Origin: Chitinophagales bacterium
GTDB lineage: Bacteria > Bacteroidota > Bacteroidia > Chitinophagales > UBA2359
Length of the DNA stretch: 64,000 bases
NCBI GenBank assembly: GCA_041392475.1
Contig: JAWKLZ010000001.1
Coordinates: forward strand, 2,542,001 to 2,606,000
Direction of reading: 5' to 3'
Every line of letters starts with the position of its first letter. Position 1 is the first letter of the stretch. Made by a program: the position numbers and the translations under genes. The notes beneath the pieces are model-generated. The model had not been told where the DNA came from. It ran no database searches and saw nothing but the letters and a program-made list of their open reading frames with translations. Positions 17,344 to 26,506 of the stretch are shown here, piece after piece.

Positions 17344-17565
17344 ATGAGCCGAACCCATAGAAATCACCCCTTCAAACTCCCTGTTTTTGCTTACGAGACG
17401 AAAGAGGAAATCTTAGACAGAGACGGCATTTCTTCCAAAATCTCCCCTCCAAAGGAGTACAAAAAACAGTACAACCAAAAGTTTAGGACCCAACAAAAGC
17501 GGAATTTGAAGCAAGGTAAACCCTTTAATTTGAAGAAGAACTCACATATTGAATATTGGTGGTGA
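17344..17565 (+). CDS. Small basic hypothetical protein
   Basis: A 73-residue very basic protein (many Lys, Arg and Gln) ending HIEYWW. ATG 17344 gives MSRTHRNHPFKLPVFAYE; an ATG 12 bases earlier is also possible. There is no signal or membrane segment. The composition suggests nucleic-acid binding, but no family was recognised. It lies 77 bases after the preceding gene on the same strand. Confidence 0.45.
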   Translation: MSRTHRNHPFKLPVFAYETKEEILDRDGISSKISPPKEYKKQYNQKFRTQQKRNLKQGKPFNLKKNSHIEYWW

Positions 17566-17704
17566 AAAGAATTTTTCAACTTTTTGCTACATTAATTCCA
17601 AATTTTGTCGGAAACAACTAATACAATTCGTCCTATGAGGTGAAATTCAATTGCGGATTTCAATTGAACATTTTTTTTTAAAAAACTATCAAAACCTCAA
17701 CCTC

Positions 17705-18166
17705 ATGAACACTTCAAAATCATTTTTTCCTACTGCAAATTCACCTCAAATAGCTCAACAACCCGCCATATCTTCAAGCACTGCCCAATTATTATCCATT
17801 ACTTTGCCAGCTTATGAGTTCTACAATTTGGGAATGGGAACTGCCAACTTTGACTTAACAGTTGCAGAAGACACTGTTATCAACCAACAATTCATCCCTA
17901 AAGGAGCTAAAGTCAATACAAATTTTGAGTACGTAGGTCCTTTTTCGAGGCAACGAATGGGAGATATTAATTTGTTGATGATCAAAGCATTGTCTGTAAC
18001 GTTTGAAAATCAAACCATTTCTATCGAAACAAATACCATTAATTTGGGTCAATTTTCTGACCCCAACAATCCACCACTGATATTTATCAATACCGTTATT
18101 AGATTTGAAGTACCTATCGAAACTACGCTTGTTTTTGAAGTAAAAGAAATGATTCCGATTAGCTAA
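17705..18166 (+). CDS. Hypothetical protein upstream of the CHAT gene
   Basis: A 153-residue protein from ATG 17705. The longer frame to 17651 adds 18 residues without support. The N-terminal 30 residues are Ser/Ala/Gln-rich and lack a signal peptide; the remainder alternates hydrophobic and polar residues, suggesting a beta sandwich (for example LSVTFENQTISIETNTINLG). It was not recognised as any family. It lies 68 bases upstream of the TPR-CHAT gene on the same strand, so the two may be co-transcribed. A substrate or regulator of the CHAT protein is one possibility, offered as inference only. Confidence 0.6.
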   Translation: MNTSKSFFPTANSPQIAQQPAISSSTAQLLSITLPAYEFYNLGMGTANFDLTVAEDTVINQQFIPKGAKVNTNFEYVGPFSRQRMGDINLLMIKALSVTFENQTISIETNTINLGQFSDPNNPPLIFINTVIRFEVPIETTLVFEVKEMIPIS

Positions 18167-18234
18167 ATTCTGCTTATATTTAGGTTCAACCTTTTGAAAT
18201 TTTTCTCAAAAAATTTATCCTTTTCGGCTACCAA

Positions 18235-21168
18235 ATGAAATATCAAACACCCTCGATAAATGCTCTCGAATTGCTCCAACAGGCTAAAAGTATGTTGGAG
18301 CAAAATGAGTTAACCGAACAAGTTGTGCAGTTGTTGAAGGAAGCAGCCGACAAATTTGAAGCACAAAAAACATGGGATATATATTTGCAGGCCCAAATTC
18401 AAACGGCAATTTTTTACATCAAAACCTCCAAATTTAGCACTGCCGAAACCTTACTCAATGAGGCACTGTTGAAAACTGCAGCGCATTTGAATAAGAATAC
18501 GATTGAAGTAGGTGACACCTTCAATCAACTGGCAACTTGTGCTTATTACCAAGCAAACTACCCGATTGCACAACATTTTTTTGAACAAGCACTCCTTGTT
18601 TACCAAGCCAATTATGGTGAAAACCACAGAAATACAGCACGGACTTACAGCAACCTCGGCAACTGCTGTTATGCTCAAAATTTACTGGACGATGCACTGT
18701 CTTACTATCAAAAAAGCTTGGATATAAGGCAACTCGTTTTGCCCTCCAATCATCCTGATTTTGCCTTCTCTTACAGTGCTTTGGCACGATGCTACCACAT
18801 AGATCGCAACTTCAAAAAAGCATTGTTGTATTTTCAACAAGCCCTTGCCATTCGGATACATCAACATGGCGAAGAACACTTGATGGTGTCTTATTCTTAC
18901 ACCGACCTTTCAAGTTGCTTCAAGAGCTTGCATGAATTTGCAAAGTCACGAGAATGCAATCGAAAAGCATTGGAAATCAGACAAAAAATATACAAAAAAC
19001 CCCATCCAAGCATAGCCAATTGTTACTCCAAAATAGGAGACTCCTATCTACAAGAAGGTGACTTATCCAGTGCATTGAAACAGTACGAGTTAGCAGTGGA
19101 AATTCAATTGGGATTGTTGGTTGAAAATCATCCCGATTTGGCCGACAATTATGCCCAAATGGGGAAATGTCTGACAGTCGAAAATCCTGAGAAAGGTCTG
19201 GATTACCTCCAAAAAGCATTGAAAATTTACCAGCAAGTCCACGGTCAGTACCACAAAAAAACTGCAATGGCATTGGATTATATTGGGCGTTTTTACAACT
19301 ACCATCAGGATTATCCGCAAGCATTGCAATATTTTCAAAAAACGATTCACAGTCTATGTGAAAAGGAAACACAATCCATAGATTTTGATGAACAAACGCT
19401 TTATCAAACACCTCAGATTGATCACTATTTATCTGCTGAAAGACTAACTAAGCCCATCGTCTCAAAGGCAAAAATCTTTTATCAACTCTACCAACAAAAT
19501 CAAAACCTCAAGGACATTCGAGCAGCTTATGAACACTATGAACAATTGATTTGGTTAGTAGATGAACTCAAAAAACTACAAGGTGCCGAAACCGAACAAT
19601 TGTTTTTTTCGGGAGAAGTAGCCAACTTTTACGAAGATGCGATGAAAATAGCACTGACCTACTACGAACATACGAACAATCAAAGCGTGTTGGAAAAAGT
19701 ATTTTTGTTTGCAGAGAAAGGAAAAGCAGCCGTGTTATTATCCGCACTACAAAGAAGCGAGGCAAAACTGCAAAGTAACATTCCTCCTGCTTTGCTTCAA
19801 AAATCTAAAACACTGGAAATCAAACTTTCAGATTTAGAAAAACAACTTAAAATTACTTCAGATGCCGTAGAGTACCAAAGACTTCAAAACGAACTCTTCG
19901 GGGTTACTCGCCAATATGAAACCTTGACCAATCAATTAGAAGCGGATTATCCTGAGTATTACCAATTGAAGTACAAAGTCAAAACTACCAATATTAGTGA
20001 ACTACAAGTGGCTTTGAAGAGCAAACAAACAGGTGATTCTTTGCATCCAACTACCCTACTTTTGTCCTATTATGTAGGTGAATCTCTGGTGTATATCTTT
20101 GAAGTAACTGCTGACAGCTACCAAGTTCACCAACTTCCAAAACCAACAGATTTGGAGGACAAGATTTTGGATTTTCAAGATGCTGTCAACCTCATGGATG
20201 TGGAAGACTATATCGAAACCGCTTCCGAATTGTATGAGTTACTGCTCGCTCCCGTTTTGGATAAATGGGGAATCCCAACTTCCATTCCCCAAAAAATGAT
20301 TGTGCTGCGCCACGATTTACTGGATTATATACCTTTTGAAGCACTTTTGATACCGATGGACGAGATGGAAACAAATGGCTTTATTGATTTACCCTATTTG
20401 ATTCATTACTATGAGATTAGCTACCACTATTCCACTGCATTGCTGCTCCGCAAAATCCGCCAAAGTAAAAACACTTCTATCCGCCAAAACTCCTTTTTGG
20501 GTTTTGCGCCCGTCAGCTTCAATGGCAAAGAAGAAGTAGAATTAGCTATGGAAAGTCACCGTGGCACCAGCAAGGTTTTGAGAAGCAACCGAGCAGGCGA
20601 AACGGCTCTACAAAACTTACCCAATACAGAAACAGAAGTCAAAGATGTCTATCAGCTTTTTCAGGACAAAGAACTGGATGCCAAAGCTTTTTTGTACGCC
20701 TCGGCTTCAAAAGAAAACCTCATCAAAGAAGCAGCAAACCACAAATATTTGTTGATTTCGACACACGGATTTGTAGAAGATGAAGAAGCAGGTTTGTCGG
20801 GGATTTACATGGCTGCACCTCAAGACAATAAAAATTATCTGCTCTATACTACCGACACCTATCATCTTGATCTTCATGCAGATTTAGTAGTCTTGAGCAG
20901 TTGTAGCAGTGGAGTTGGTAAATTGCAGAAAGGGGAAGGAATGATGGCTATCAACCGTGGATTTTTGTATGCAGGAGCCAGCAACATCATTTTCACCCAA
21001 TTTGACATACCCGATCAAAGCAGTAGTCGATTGGTCAAAAAATTGTTTGAATACATCTTAGAAGGTGATGCCTACACCACCGCCTTGCGAAAAGCCAAAC
21101 TACATTTATTGCAGGAAAAATCCAGCAGCGTACAAGATTGGGCAGGCTACCTGTTGATTGGTGTTTAG
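18235..21168 (+). CDS. TPR-CHAT protein (caspase-like protease domain)
   Basis: A 977-residue cytosolic protein. Residues about 15-365 are a series of tetratricopeptide repeats of the kinesin-light-chain type (YSNLGNCCYAQNLLDDALSY, YSALARCY and others). A helical linker follows, and residues about 660-977 form a CHAT domain, a clan CD caspase-like peptidase. The catalytic dyad is intact: His844 in STHGF and Cys890 in LSSCSSG. The GYLLIGV ending is typical of CHAT proteins. Such proteins act as sensor-activated proteases in bacterial stress and anti-phage pathways (for example the Csx29 partner of gRAMP and the proteases that cut gasdermins). No gasdermin or CRISPR gene is nearby; the only close partner is the 153-residue unknown protein upstream. 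The 3' end overlaps the convergent methyltransferase gene by 4 bases. Confidence 0.92.
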   Translation: MKYQTPSINALELLQQAKSMLEQNELTEQVVQLLKEAADKFEAQKTWDIYLQAQIQTAIFYIKTSKFSTAETLLNEALLKTAAHLNKNTIEVGDTFNQLATCAYYQANYPIAQHFFEQALLVYQANYGENHRNTARTYSNLGNCCYAQNLLDDALSYYQKSLDIRQLVLPSNHPDFAFSYSALARCYHIDRNFKKALLYFQQALAIRIHQHGEEHLMVSYSYTDLSSCFKSLHEFAKSRECNRKALEIRQKIYKKPHPSIANCYSKIGDSYLQEGDLSSALKQYELAVEIQLGLLVENHPDLADNYAQMGKCLTVENPEKGLDYLQKALKIYQQVHGQYHKKTAMALDYIGRFYNYHQDYPQALQYFQKTIHSLCEKETQSIDFDEQTLYQTPQIDHYLSAERLTKPIVSKAKIFYQLYQQNQNLKDIRAAYEHYEQLIWLVDELKKLQGAETEQLFFSGEVANFYEDAMKIALTYYEHTNNQSVLEKVFLFAEKGKAAVLLSALQRSEAKLQSNIPPALLQKSKTLEIKLSDLEKQLKITSDAVEYQRLQNELFGVTRQYETLTNQLEADYPEYYQLKYKVKTTNISELQVALKSKQTGDSLHPTTLLLSYYVGESLVYIFEVTADSYQVHQLPKPTDLEDKILDFQDAVNLMDVEDYIETASELYELLLAPVLDKWGIPTSIPQKMIVLRHDLLDYIPFEALLIPMDEMETNGFIDLPYLIHYYEISYHYSTALLLRKIRQSKNTSIRQNSFLGFAPVSFNGKEEVELAMESHRGTSKVLRSNRAGETALQNLPNTETEVKDVYQLFQDKELDAKAFLYASASKENLIKEAANHKYLLISTHGFVEDEEAGLSGIYMAAPQDNKNYLLYTTDTYHLDLHADLVVLSSCSSGVGKLQKGEGMMAINRGFLYAGASNIIFTQFDIPDQSSSRLVKKLFEYILEGDAYTTALRKAKLHLLQEKSSSVQDWAGYLLIGV

Positions 21169-21950
21169 ATTTTCTCTGCAATTACAAACAAATAATCTCC
21201 CTCCTCATTTTCATACCCAGCTTTCACCGCAAACCAATCCCCACTATGCACATCCTCTTCCAAATCCAATAAACCTTTTTCAACTTCTGCTTGATTCGCC
21301 AATTCTGCAAAAGAAGAAATGCCCTTTCGAACGTTGGGGTGCAGATAAAGATGAGGCTCATGTTTGCCTGCATACAAAAATAAATCCTTTAACTCTGTGT
21401 GGACAAAATAAGGTTCACTTTCAATGTTTTGGAAGCTACTTTGCTTCAAATATTTTTCCACTACTTCAAAATCAGGCATTTGCTGCATCGATTTTTCCAA
21501 CATTTTCGGAAAATAACGATTCAGCCAGTAGCCCCGCATCTGTTGAGGTGTTGAAGTAAAAATCACCATTCTACCATTTGGCTTCAATACTCGATACATC
21601 TCTGCAAAAGCAGCCTCTAAATCTTGCCAATGGTGTAGTGTCAAAGTCGCCAATATACCATCTACCGAAGCATCCTCCAATCCTGTTTGTTCAGCAGTAC
21701 CATACCGCCATTCAATGCTATCGCACTTTGATTGGGCAATTTCCAGCATCTTGGTAGCCGGTTCAATTCCAATAAATTGCATTCCTTTTTTCTCATGCAA
21801 AGCAATCGTGTAATTCCCAGTACCACAACCGATGTCTAGATAGATACCTTCTTTTTGGGGCTGCAAATACCCATACAATCGCTCCATAAGATGGGAATCT
21901 GCTTTTCGAGTCTTATTGTAGTTGATTCCGATTTTGTTGTATTTTTCCAT
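21165..21950 (-). CDS. Class I SAM-dependent methyltransferase
   Basis: A 261-residue methyltransferase of the Methyltransf_11 / UbiE-like type. Motif I is YLDIGCGTGNYTIAL near residue 40, an acidic residue after GIEPA binds the SAM ribose, and LEDASVDGILATLTLHHW and LKPNGRMVIFTST give motifs II and III. The start is MEKYNKIGINYNKTRKADS, a common opening for small-molecule methyltransferases in this class. The substrate is not identifiable. Its stop codon overlaps the end of the convergent CHAT gene. Confidence 0.9.
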   Translation of the reverse strand: MEKYNKIGINYNKTRKADSHLMERLYGYLQPQKEGIYLDIGCGTGNYTIALHEKKGMQFIGIEPATKMLEIAQSKCDSIEWRYGTAEQTGLEDASVDGILATLTLHHWQDLEAAFAEMYRVLKPNGRMVIFTSTPQQMRGYWLNRYFPKMLEKSMQQMPDFEVVEKYLKQSSFQNIESEPYFVHTELKDLFLYAGKHEPHLYLHPNVRKGISSFAELANQAEVEKGLLDLEEDVHSGDWFAVKAGYENEEGDYLFVIAEKI

Positions 21951-21981
21951 GATTCACTGTAAGGAGTTAGAGTGTTAGTTA

Positions 21982-22539
21982 TTAATGCGGCAATCCTTTT
22001 TTCACCTCCTTCAAAAGCGCATTGATTGCATTTCTGACCGCCAAATTATACAGTTCGATTGTGTATTCTTTGGTCGCTTTTTTTGCAGGGTTTTCGTAGC
22101 GGATTTCTATGTTTGCATCAAAGGATACATTGTCATTTGGAACCTGAATAAACAAAGTCGCCTTGAACACTACATCCTCTATTGCAGCACCATAGAACTC
22201 ACATCTTCCTTCAACTACACTCAATCTAAAATTTGCTGCAATACCTTCATCCGATTTTGAAGACTGTCGGATAATGTTTTCAATATCACTCTTATTGGTT
22301 TGGCTCAATTCAGGATTCCCTTTCCAAACACTTTTATTCGAGTTATTGAGCAATCCCCAATCCATGAGCAATAAGGGCATTTCTCTTTTATCCACAATTT
22401 CGATTTTTAGTACATCGAAAGGAAGGCTTACTGCATTGACCGAATAATCTTCCGGAAGTACATTTTTAGTGGTAGAACAGCCAGCAGATAATATTGACAT
22501 AGTAGCTATTACAAAAGCAAAAAGGTTGATTTTTTTCAT
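21982..22539 (-). CDS. Lipoprotein of unknown function
   Basis: A 185-residue lipoprotein starting at ATG 22539 (MKKINLFAFVIATMSILSAGCS), with lipobox SAGC. A longer frame to 22659 is rejected because it places 40 residues before the signal. The mature part has alternating strands (FKATLFIQVPNDNVSFDANI) and ends in an amphipathic helix with the repeat AVRNAINALLKEVKKG. It is probably envelope-located. No family was recognised. It is 31 bases downstream of the methyltransferase gene start and may form its own transcript. Confidence 0.7.
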   Translation of the reverse strand: MKKINLFAFVIATMSILSAGCSTTKNVLPEDYSVNAVSLPFDVLKIEIVDKREMPLLLMDWGLLNNSNKSVWKGNPELSQTNKSDIENIIRQSSKSDEGIAANFRLSVVEGRCEFYGAAIEDVVFKATLFIQVPNDNVSFDANIEIRYENPAKKATKEYTIELYNLAVRNAINALLKEVKKGLPH

Positions 22540-22894
22540 GAAATGTTGGTTTTGATATTTAGTACAGCATATTCTGCTGCAATTATTTATTTTGAATGAA
22601 AGACATAAGCATAAAGATAGAAAATCTAATATACTGACAGTAAATGAAATATAAAACACCTCTTGTAAACTCTTTGGAATCTTTAGTCTTGTGTCTTTAG
22701 TTTAAAGTCTAATATTTGCTAAACGCCTGAATGATTTTTATGTTTTTTTGAGCCTTTTTTCAATTCATGATTTTTTTTTGTCGGAACAAATATTCGAAAG
22801 TCGTCTAATAGTGCATGTTTAGCAAGTAAGTCCATTTTTCAGATGGTCGAACAAGCATTTTTTATTATACAAAAACCTCAAAATCTTTTTCAAC
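22540..22894. other. Divergent intergenic region with inverted-repeat copy 2
   Basis: About 355 bases between divergent genes. An inverted-repeat element (about 22595-22712) related to that at 16403-16541 lies inside it: ACATAAGCATAAAGA at 22603-22617 and a TTTAAAGTCTAA arm at 22701-22712. No gene and no clear promoter box were found. Confidence 0.5.
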
Positions 22895-24775
22895 ATGACA
22901 AAATTCATGCAGTTATCCATTGTGTTAGTTTTGATGCTAACTTTCAGCATCCATTCTTTCGCACAACTTTCTTGGGCAAAATATGAAGGAAAAATTCCAG
23001 TAGATGTCGTCATGGGCGGCGAAGAAAATGGTCAAAATTTACCTGTATGCCGATGTGAATACCAAGGAGGAACACATCCTGGCAAAGTAGTCAAAAATAT
23101 GTGTCACATTGGTTGGGGCGGTAAAGAAGTATATCTCAAAATCTTTGACCTATTGGTCCACAATGGAGCAACCGACATCAGTTGGGAAAAAGTAAGCAAC
23201 AACAAACTACCTGACAATGCCTTTGTAGGTGGTAGCGAAAACGGAAAACCACTATATGTAGGAAAAGCAATGTACAGTCTTTCTGGTAGAAATATGGGTA
23301 CACATCCTGGCAAAATATTCACTTCCAACAATACACTTATTTGCAACTTTGGCTATGGAGGTAAAGAGATTGTCGAAAAAGCAAACTTTTATGTCTTGAC
23401 CGAAAAGGCATTTCAGCCAAGCGAAATTGACCCCAACTTTTGGTACCGCCTGACTACACAGTGGCAAGGAGACGACAGATCTTTGGACATCGTGAATGAC
23501 GGCAAAAACAATAACCAGCCTATACTCGCCAAAACGGGCAATTACACAGGGCAATATTGGAAATTCACACCATTGGGGAAAGGATTTTATCGAATGACTA
23601 CTAGCTGGCAAGGAGATGATAAATCTTTGGACATTGTAAATGACGGTAAAAACAACAACAAGCCCATACTCGCCAAAACGGGAAACTATTCAGGTCAATA
23701 TTGGAAACTAACTGAAAAAAATGGATTCTATCGCCTCACTACAGGCTGGCAAGGAGATGTCAAATCATTGGACATTGTGAATGACGGCAAAAACAACCAG
23801 CCAATACTCGCCAAAACAGGCAACTATTCTGGACAATACTGGAAACTAACCAAAATTGGCCCCATCAAAACCGAACCTACCAAACCCAACAAGCCTATTG
23901 AAGTTTCAAAACCAATAGATAAAACGCCCATAAATAAGACACCCAAAGAATCAGCCTACAATGGCCCGCAAGTATTCAGTCATACCACTTCAAGCAGCAA
24001 TACGTTTGGCAATTCAACAGTTCTTGACAACCCCAAAACCAACAGCAACCGAGATGCAATTATTTTCGTGACTCCCAACTGGAAAGGCCCTTATGTGCCA
24101 ACTGAAATAGGTGTTTATTGGCATGGTGACAAATGGAGAGTATTCAACCAAGATTTCAAAACTGCTCTTCCTAGCAACTATCGCTTTAATGTATTGGCTT
24201 ACGACAAAGCTGCAAAAAATGTATTCGTTCACAAAGCAGATAAAAGCAACATTTTTGGCTCGAAAAAACACATCACCCGCATCAAAAACCCTTATGCCGA
24301 TGGTGATAATAGCGCAAAACTCATTGTCGCTCAAAATTATGGAGAAAACGGCAAAGGAGTTTACAACAATCATCCCATTGGAGTCTATTACGAAGGTGGA
24401 TACTGGACGATTTACAACCAAGATATGGAACCCATGCCCGAAAACGCCCAATTCAATGTATTGGTATTGAAGAATGGCAGTGATAGTGGTGTGAAGTCGG
24501 CAAGTGTTTTCAACCACAAAGCCACTACTGACAATCTCTTGAAAGGCATGGCACACGTTTCATCTATAGACAATGCTTCTACCAATAGCAAGCCGAATGT
24601 GATGATATTTGCTACTTCAAGTTGGAATACAGGAGTTTACAACAAACACAATATTGCAGCCTATTATCATGCTGGTAAATGGACAATCTACAATCGTGAC
24701 AAAACAGCATTGCCTCAAAACGCTTACTTCAATGTGTTGGTAATAGATTCTGCAAATATTAACACTGCCAAATAA
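22895..24775 (+). CDS. Secreted DM9 / ricin-like multidomain lectin
   Basis: A 626-residue exported protein with three kinds of repeat. After a signal peptide (residues 1-24) come two DM9-type (DUF3421) units at about 25-168: VVMGGEENGQNLPVCRCEY ... HIGWGGKEV, then FVGGSENGKPLYVGKAMY ... NFGYGGKEI. Three near-identical 47-residue beta-trefoil-like units follow (about 182-320, each with a SLDIVNDGKNN block and GQYWK). A Lys/Pro/Thr linker (about 325-355) leads to three C-terminal repeats of about 87 residues (357-440, 441-530, 536-620) with (I/V)xx(Y/W)(Y/W)xxGxW(T/R)(I/V)(Y/F)N(Q/R)D cores. DM9 domains bind mannose in invertebrate lectins; ricin-like units usually bind glycans. A role in sticking to glycans is therefore inferred. 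No T9SS domain is present. A terminator lies 40 bases downstream. Confidence 0.85.
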   Translation: MTKFMQLSIVLVLMLTFSIHSFAQLSWAKYEGKIPVDVVMGGEENGQNLPVCRCEYQGGTHPGKVVKNMCHIGWGGKEVYLKIFDLLVHNGATDISWEKVSNNKLPDNAFVGGSENGKPLYVGKAMYSLSGRNMGTHPGKIFTSNNTLICNFGYGGKEIVEKANFYVLTEKAFQPSEIDPNFWYRLTTQWQGDDRSLDIVNDGKNNNQPILAKTGNYTGQYWKFTPLGKGFYRMTTSWQGDDKSLDIVNDGKNNNKPILAKTGNYSGQYWKLTEKNGFYRLTTGWQGDVKSLDIVNDGKNNQPILAKTGNYSGQYWKLTKIGPIKTEPTKPNKPIEVSKPIDKTPINKTPKESAYNGPQVFSHTTSSSNTFGNSTVLDNPKTNSNRDAIIFVTPNWKGPYVPTEIGVYWHGDKWRVFNQDFKTALPSNYRFNVLAYDKAAKNVFVHKADKSNIFGSKKHITRIKNPYADGDNSAKLIVAQNYGENGKGVYNNHPIGVYYEGGYWTIYNQDMEPMPENAQFNVLVLKNGSDSGVKSASVFNHKATTDNLLKGMAHVSSIDNASTNSKPNVMIFATSSWNTGVYNKHNIAAYYHAGKWTIYNRDKTALPQNAYFNVLVIDSANINTAK

Positions 24776-24815
24776 TGAAACCATTTATTGTTTCCTATTC
24801 ATCGGATGAATCTTA

Positions 24816-24861
24816 AAAACAAAAGGTCTGTTTTTCTAATTAAAAAACAGACCTTTTGTTT
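24816..24861. terminator. Bidirectional terminator
   Basis: AAACAAAAGGTCTGTTTTT and AAAAACAGACCTTTTGTTT form a near-perfect 18- to 19-bp stem around a six-base loop. It sits between convergent genes and has T-runs on both strands. Confidence 0.85.
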
Positions 24862-24894
24862 ATTGAGTAAGAAAACGCAATTGGGAGAAAAATG

Positions 24895-25224
24895 CTAAGA
24901 CACCATCACCTTTGCCATTCCATTTTGTTTCGAAAACTCAATCAAATTGCCACTTCGATTTTTGAAAGCAAAAACATAGTTCTCACCTTTGTATTCTTCC
25001 TTCACCACTCTATGAATGGAAAGCATTTCTTCTGCTAGCGCATAGCGATTGTTGATGTTCAACTCAGAAGAAGTTTGAAGAATTTGACCCTTCAAATCTT
25101 GAATATGTAAAGAAATAAATGAAGGCAGAGTAGGTTGAATGATTTGAGCAGAAGCAGAAATGCCTGTGCTAAAGCAAGCACCTAAAATAGTAGTAGCATT
25201 AATAAAAGTACGTCTTTTCATCAT
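24895..25224 (-). CDS. Hypothetical exported protein
   Basis: A 109-residue protein with a signal sequence that looks Tat-like (MMKRRTFINATTILGAC, without a full twin-Arg consensus) followed by ASAQ, a plausible cleavage site. The mature domain is about 80 residues: an SLHIQDLKGQILQTSSE strand-helix and a C-terminal NYVFAFKNRSGNLIEFSK hairpin. The family was not recognised. It converges on the DM9 lectin gene with a shared terminator. Confidence 0.6.
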   Translation of the reverse strand: MMKRRTFINATTILGACFSTGISASAQIIQPTLPSFISLHIQDLKGQILQTSSELNINNRYALAEEMLSIHRVVKEEYKGENYVFAFKNRSGNLIEFSKQNGMAKVMVS

Positions 25225-25886
25225 AAGATGGAATTTAGTAGTGAAATAATGATTTTGAGTGATGGTTATCCAAATGTAATCGAATTTTATGGAAACCTAA
25301 AATTTTATTCACCACAAAGATTAAATTATTTTAATTGACCTATGCTTGTTTCTGAATCCACGGTTTTTACAACTTTACTGTACTTCATTTTTTTTAACGA
25401 AAAGTTACAATCGTTAAAACAATAAAAAGGTTGTAAGTGAAAGAGTTACAAGTGTTGAATGCCACTACTCTTTCTTTTTCAAATAATATTTCTAAGCCAT
25501 TGTTGAAAAATAGCAGAAAAATGGTACATTTGGCATTTAGAAAATTGTTTGTCACAATATTTTTTTTCAAAAAAAATAGCAAAAAACCTTCAAAACAACA
25601 ACCCAAATTCGTCTATTGAAGAAACAAAAAATCTCATAAATTAAACACTCAATTTTTATGAAGACCATACGCTACAAAACTCCAAATCTAAAACGAGTTT
25701 GCTTCTGCAATACTCATCTTCAAATCTGTTACCTTTTCCTGTTTTTCTTGTTCTCTACTTAGAGAATCATCTGTTTGATAAAACAATACACCCTTTCTTA
25801 TTCAAAAATAAATGCCTGCTGCAATGTATAATTGCAATGGTATTGCTATAGTTATATTTTTCTTAATCTTTTAAAACACATTTATT
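25225..25886. other. Gene-free interval of about 660 bases
   Basis: AT-rich and without a convincing gene. A 60-codon forward frame (25437-25619) and a 70-codon reverse frame across the same bases are low-complexity. A 34-codon frame from 25659 is Cys- and Phe-rich but unsupported. It may hold the promoter of the tail-collar genes; no TAnnTTTG box was found. Confidence 0.4.
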
Positions 25887-26405
25887 ATGTCAGAACCTTT
25901 TGTAGGCGAAATCAGAATGTTTGCTGGAAATTTTGCACCACGGGGCTGGGCATTTGCAGACGGACAGTTATTAGCTGTCTCTCAAAATGATGCTTTATTC
26001 AGCTTATATGGTACTATTTATGGTGGTGATGGACGAACCACCTTTGCCTTACCTGATTTACGTGGTCGAATTCCTCTTCACGCTGGTCATGGACCAGGGC
26101 TAAGTGAGCGAAGACTTGGAAGTAAGGGCGGCTCAGAAAATGTGACTTTAACTGTAAATCAATTGCCTTCGCATAATCATGGAGTAGCAGCAGCAGGTGT
26201 GGACGGAGACAAAAACATTCCTACTGGTAACTATTTGGCTGGAAGCGGAGCAAGAGATACAGAATATGATTCCTCACAAGATGCAGGTATGAGTGCTGCA
26301 GCGGTAGCTTCAACTGGAGGCTCTCAATCCCATACTAATTTGATGCCTGCTCTTTGCGTTAATTATATTGTAGCATTGGTTGGGATATACCCTTCTAGAA
26401 ACTAA
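25887..26405 (+). CDS. Phage tail collar domain protein 1
   Basis: A 172-residue protein of the microcystin-dependent-protein / tail collar family. It opens with MSEPFVGEIRMFAGNFAPRG and WAFADGQLL and carries the collar signature YGGDGRTTFALPDLRGR, followed by the SHNH segment and a C-terminal NYIVALVGIYPSRN strand. In phages this domain lies in short tail fibres and holds metal in a trimeric needle; free-standing bacterial copies (MdpB-like) are of uncertain function. It is the first of three tandem paralogues, each beginning MSEPF. No signal peptide is present. Confidence 0.9.
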   Translation: MSEPFVGEIRMFAGNFAPRGWAFADGQLLAVSQNDALFSLYGTIYGGDGRTTFALPDLRGRIPLHAGHGPGLSERRLGSKGGSENVTLTVNQLPSHNHGVAAAGVDGDKNIPTGNYLAGSGARDTEYDSSQDAGMSAAAVASTGGSQSHTNLMPALCVNYIVALVGIYPSRN

Positions 26406-26506
26406 GGAATCTACATCTATTGCGGAAAATTTTAAAACAATTCAAGTCTTTTGCATTAAAAATAGCATAAAGACGAATTTTATCATTTAAAAAAATAATT
26501 AAAGAT

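Noticed and set aside
25394..25619. Overlapping short frames on both strands
   Set aside because: Low-complexity Lys/Phe/Asn-rich translations of AT-rich DNA; neither has a recognisable start context or domain.
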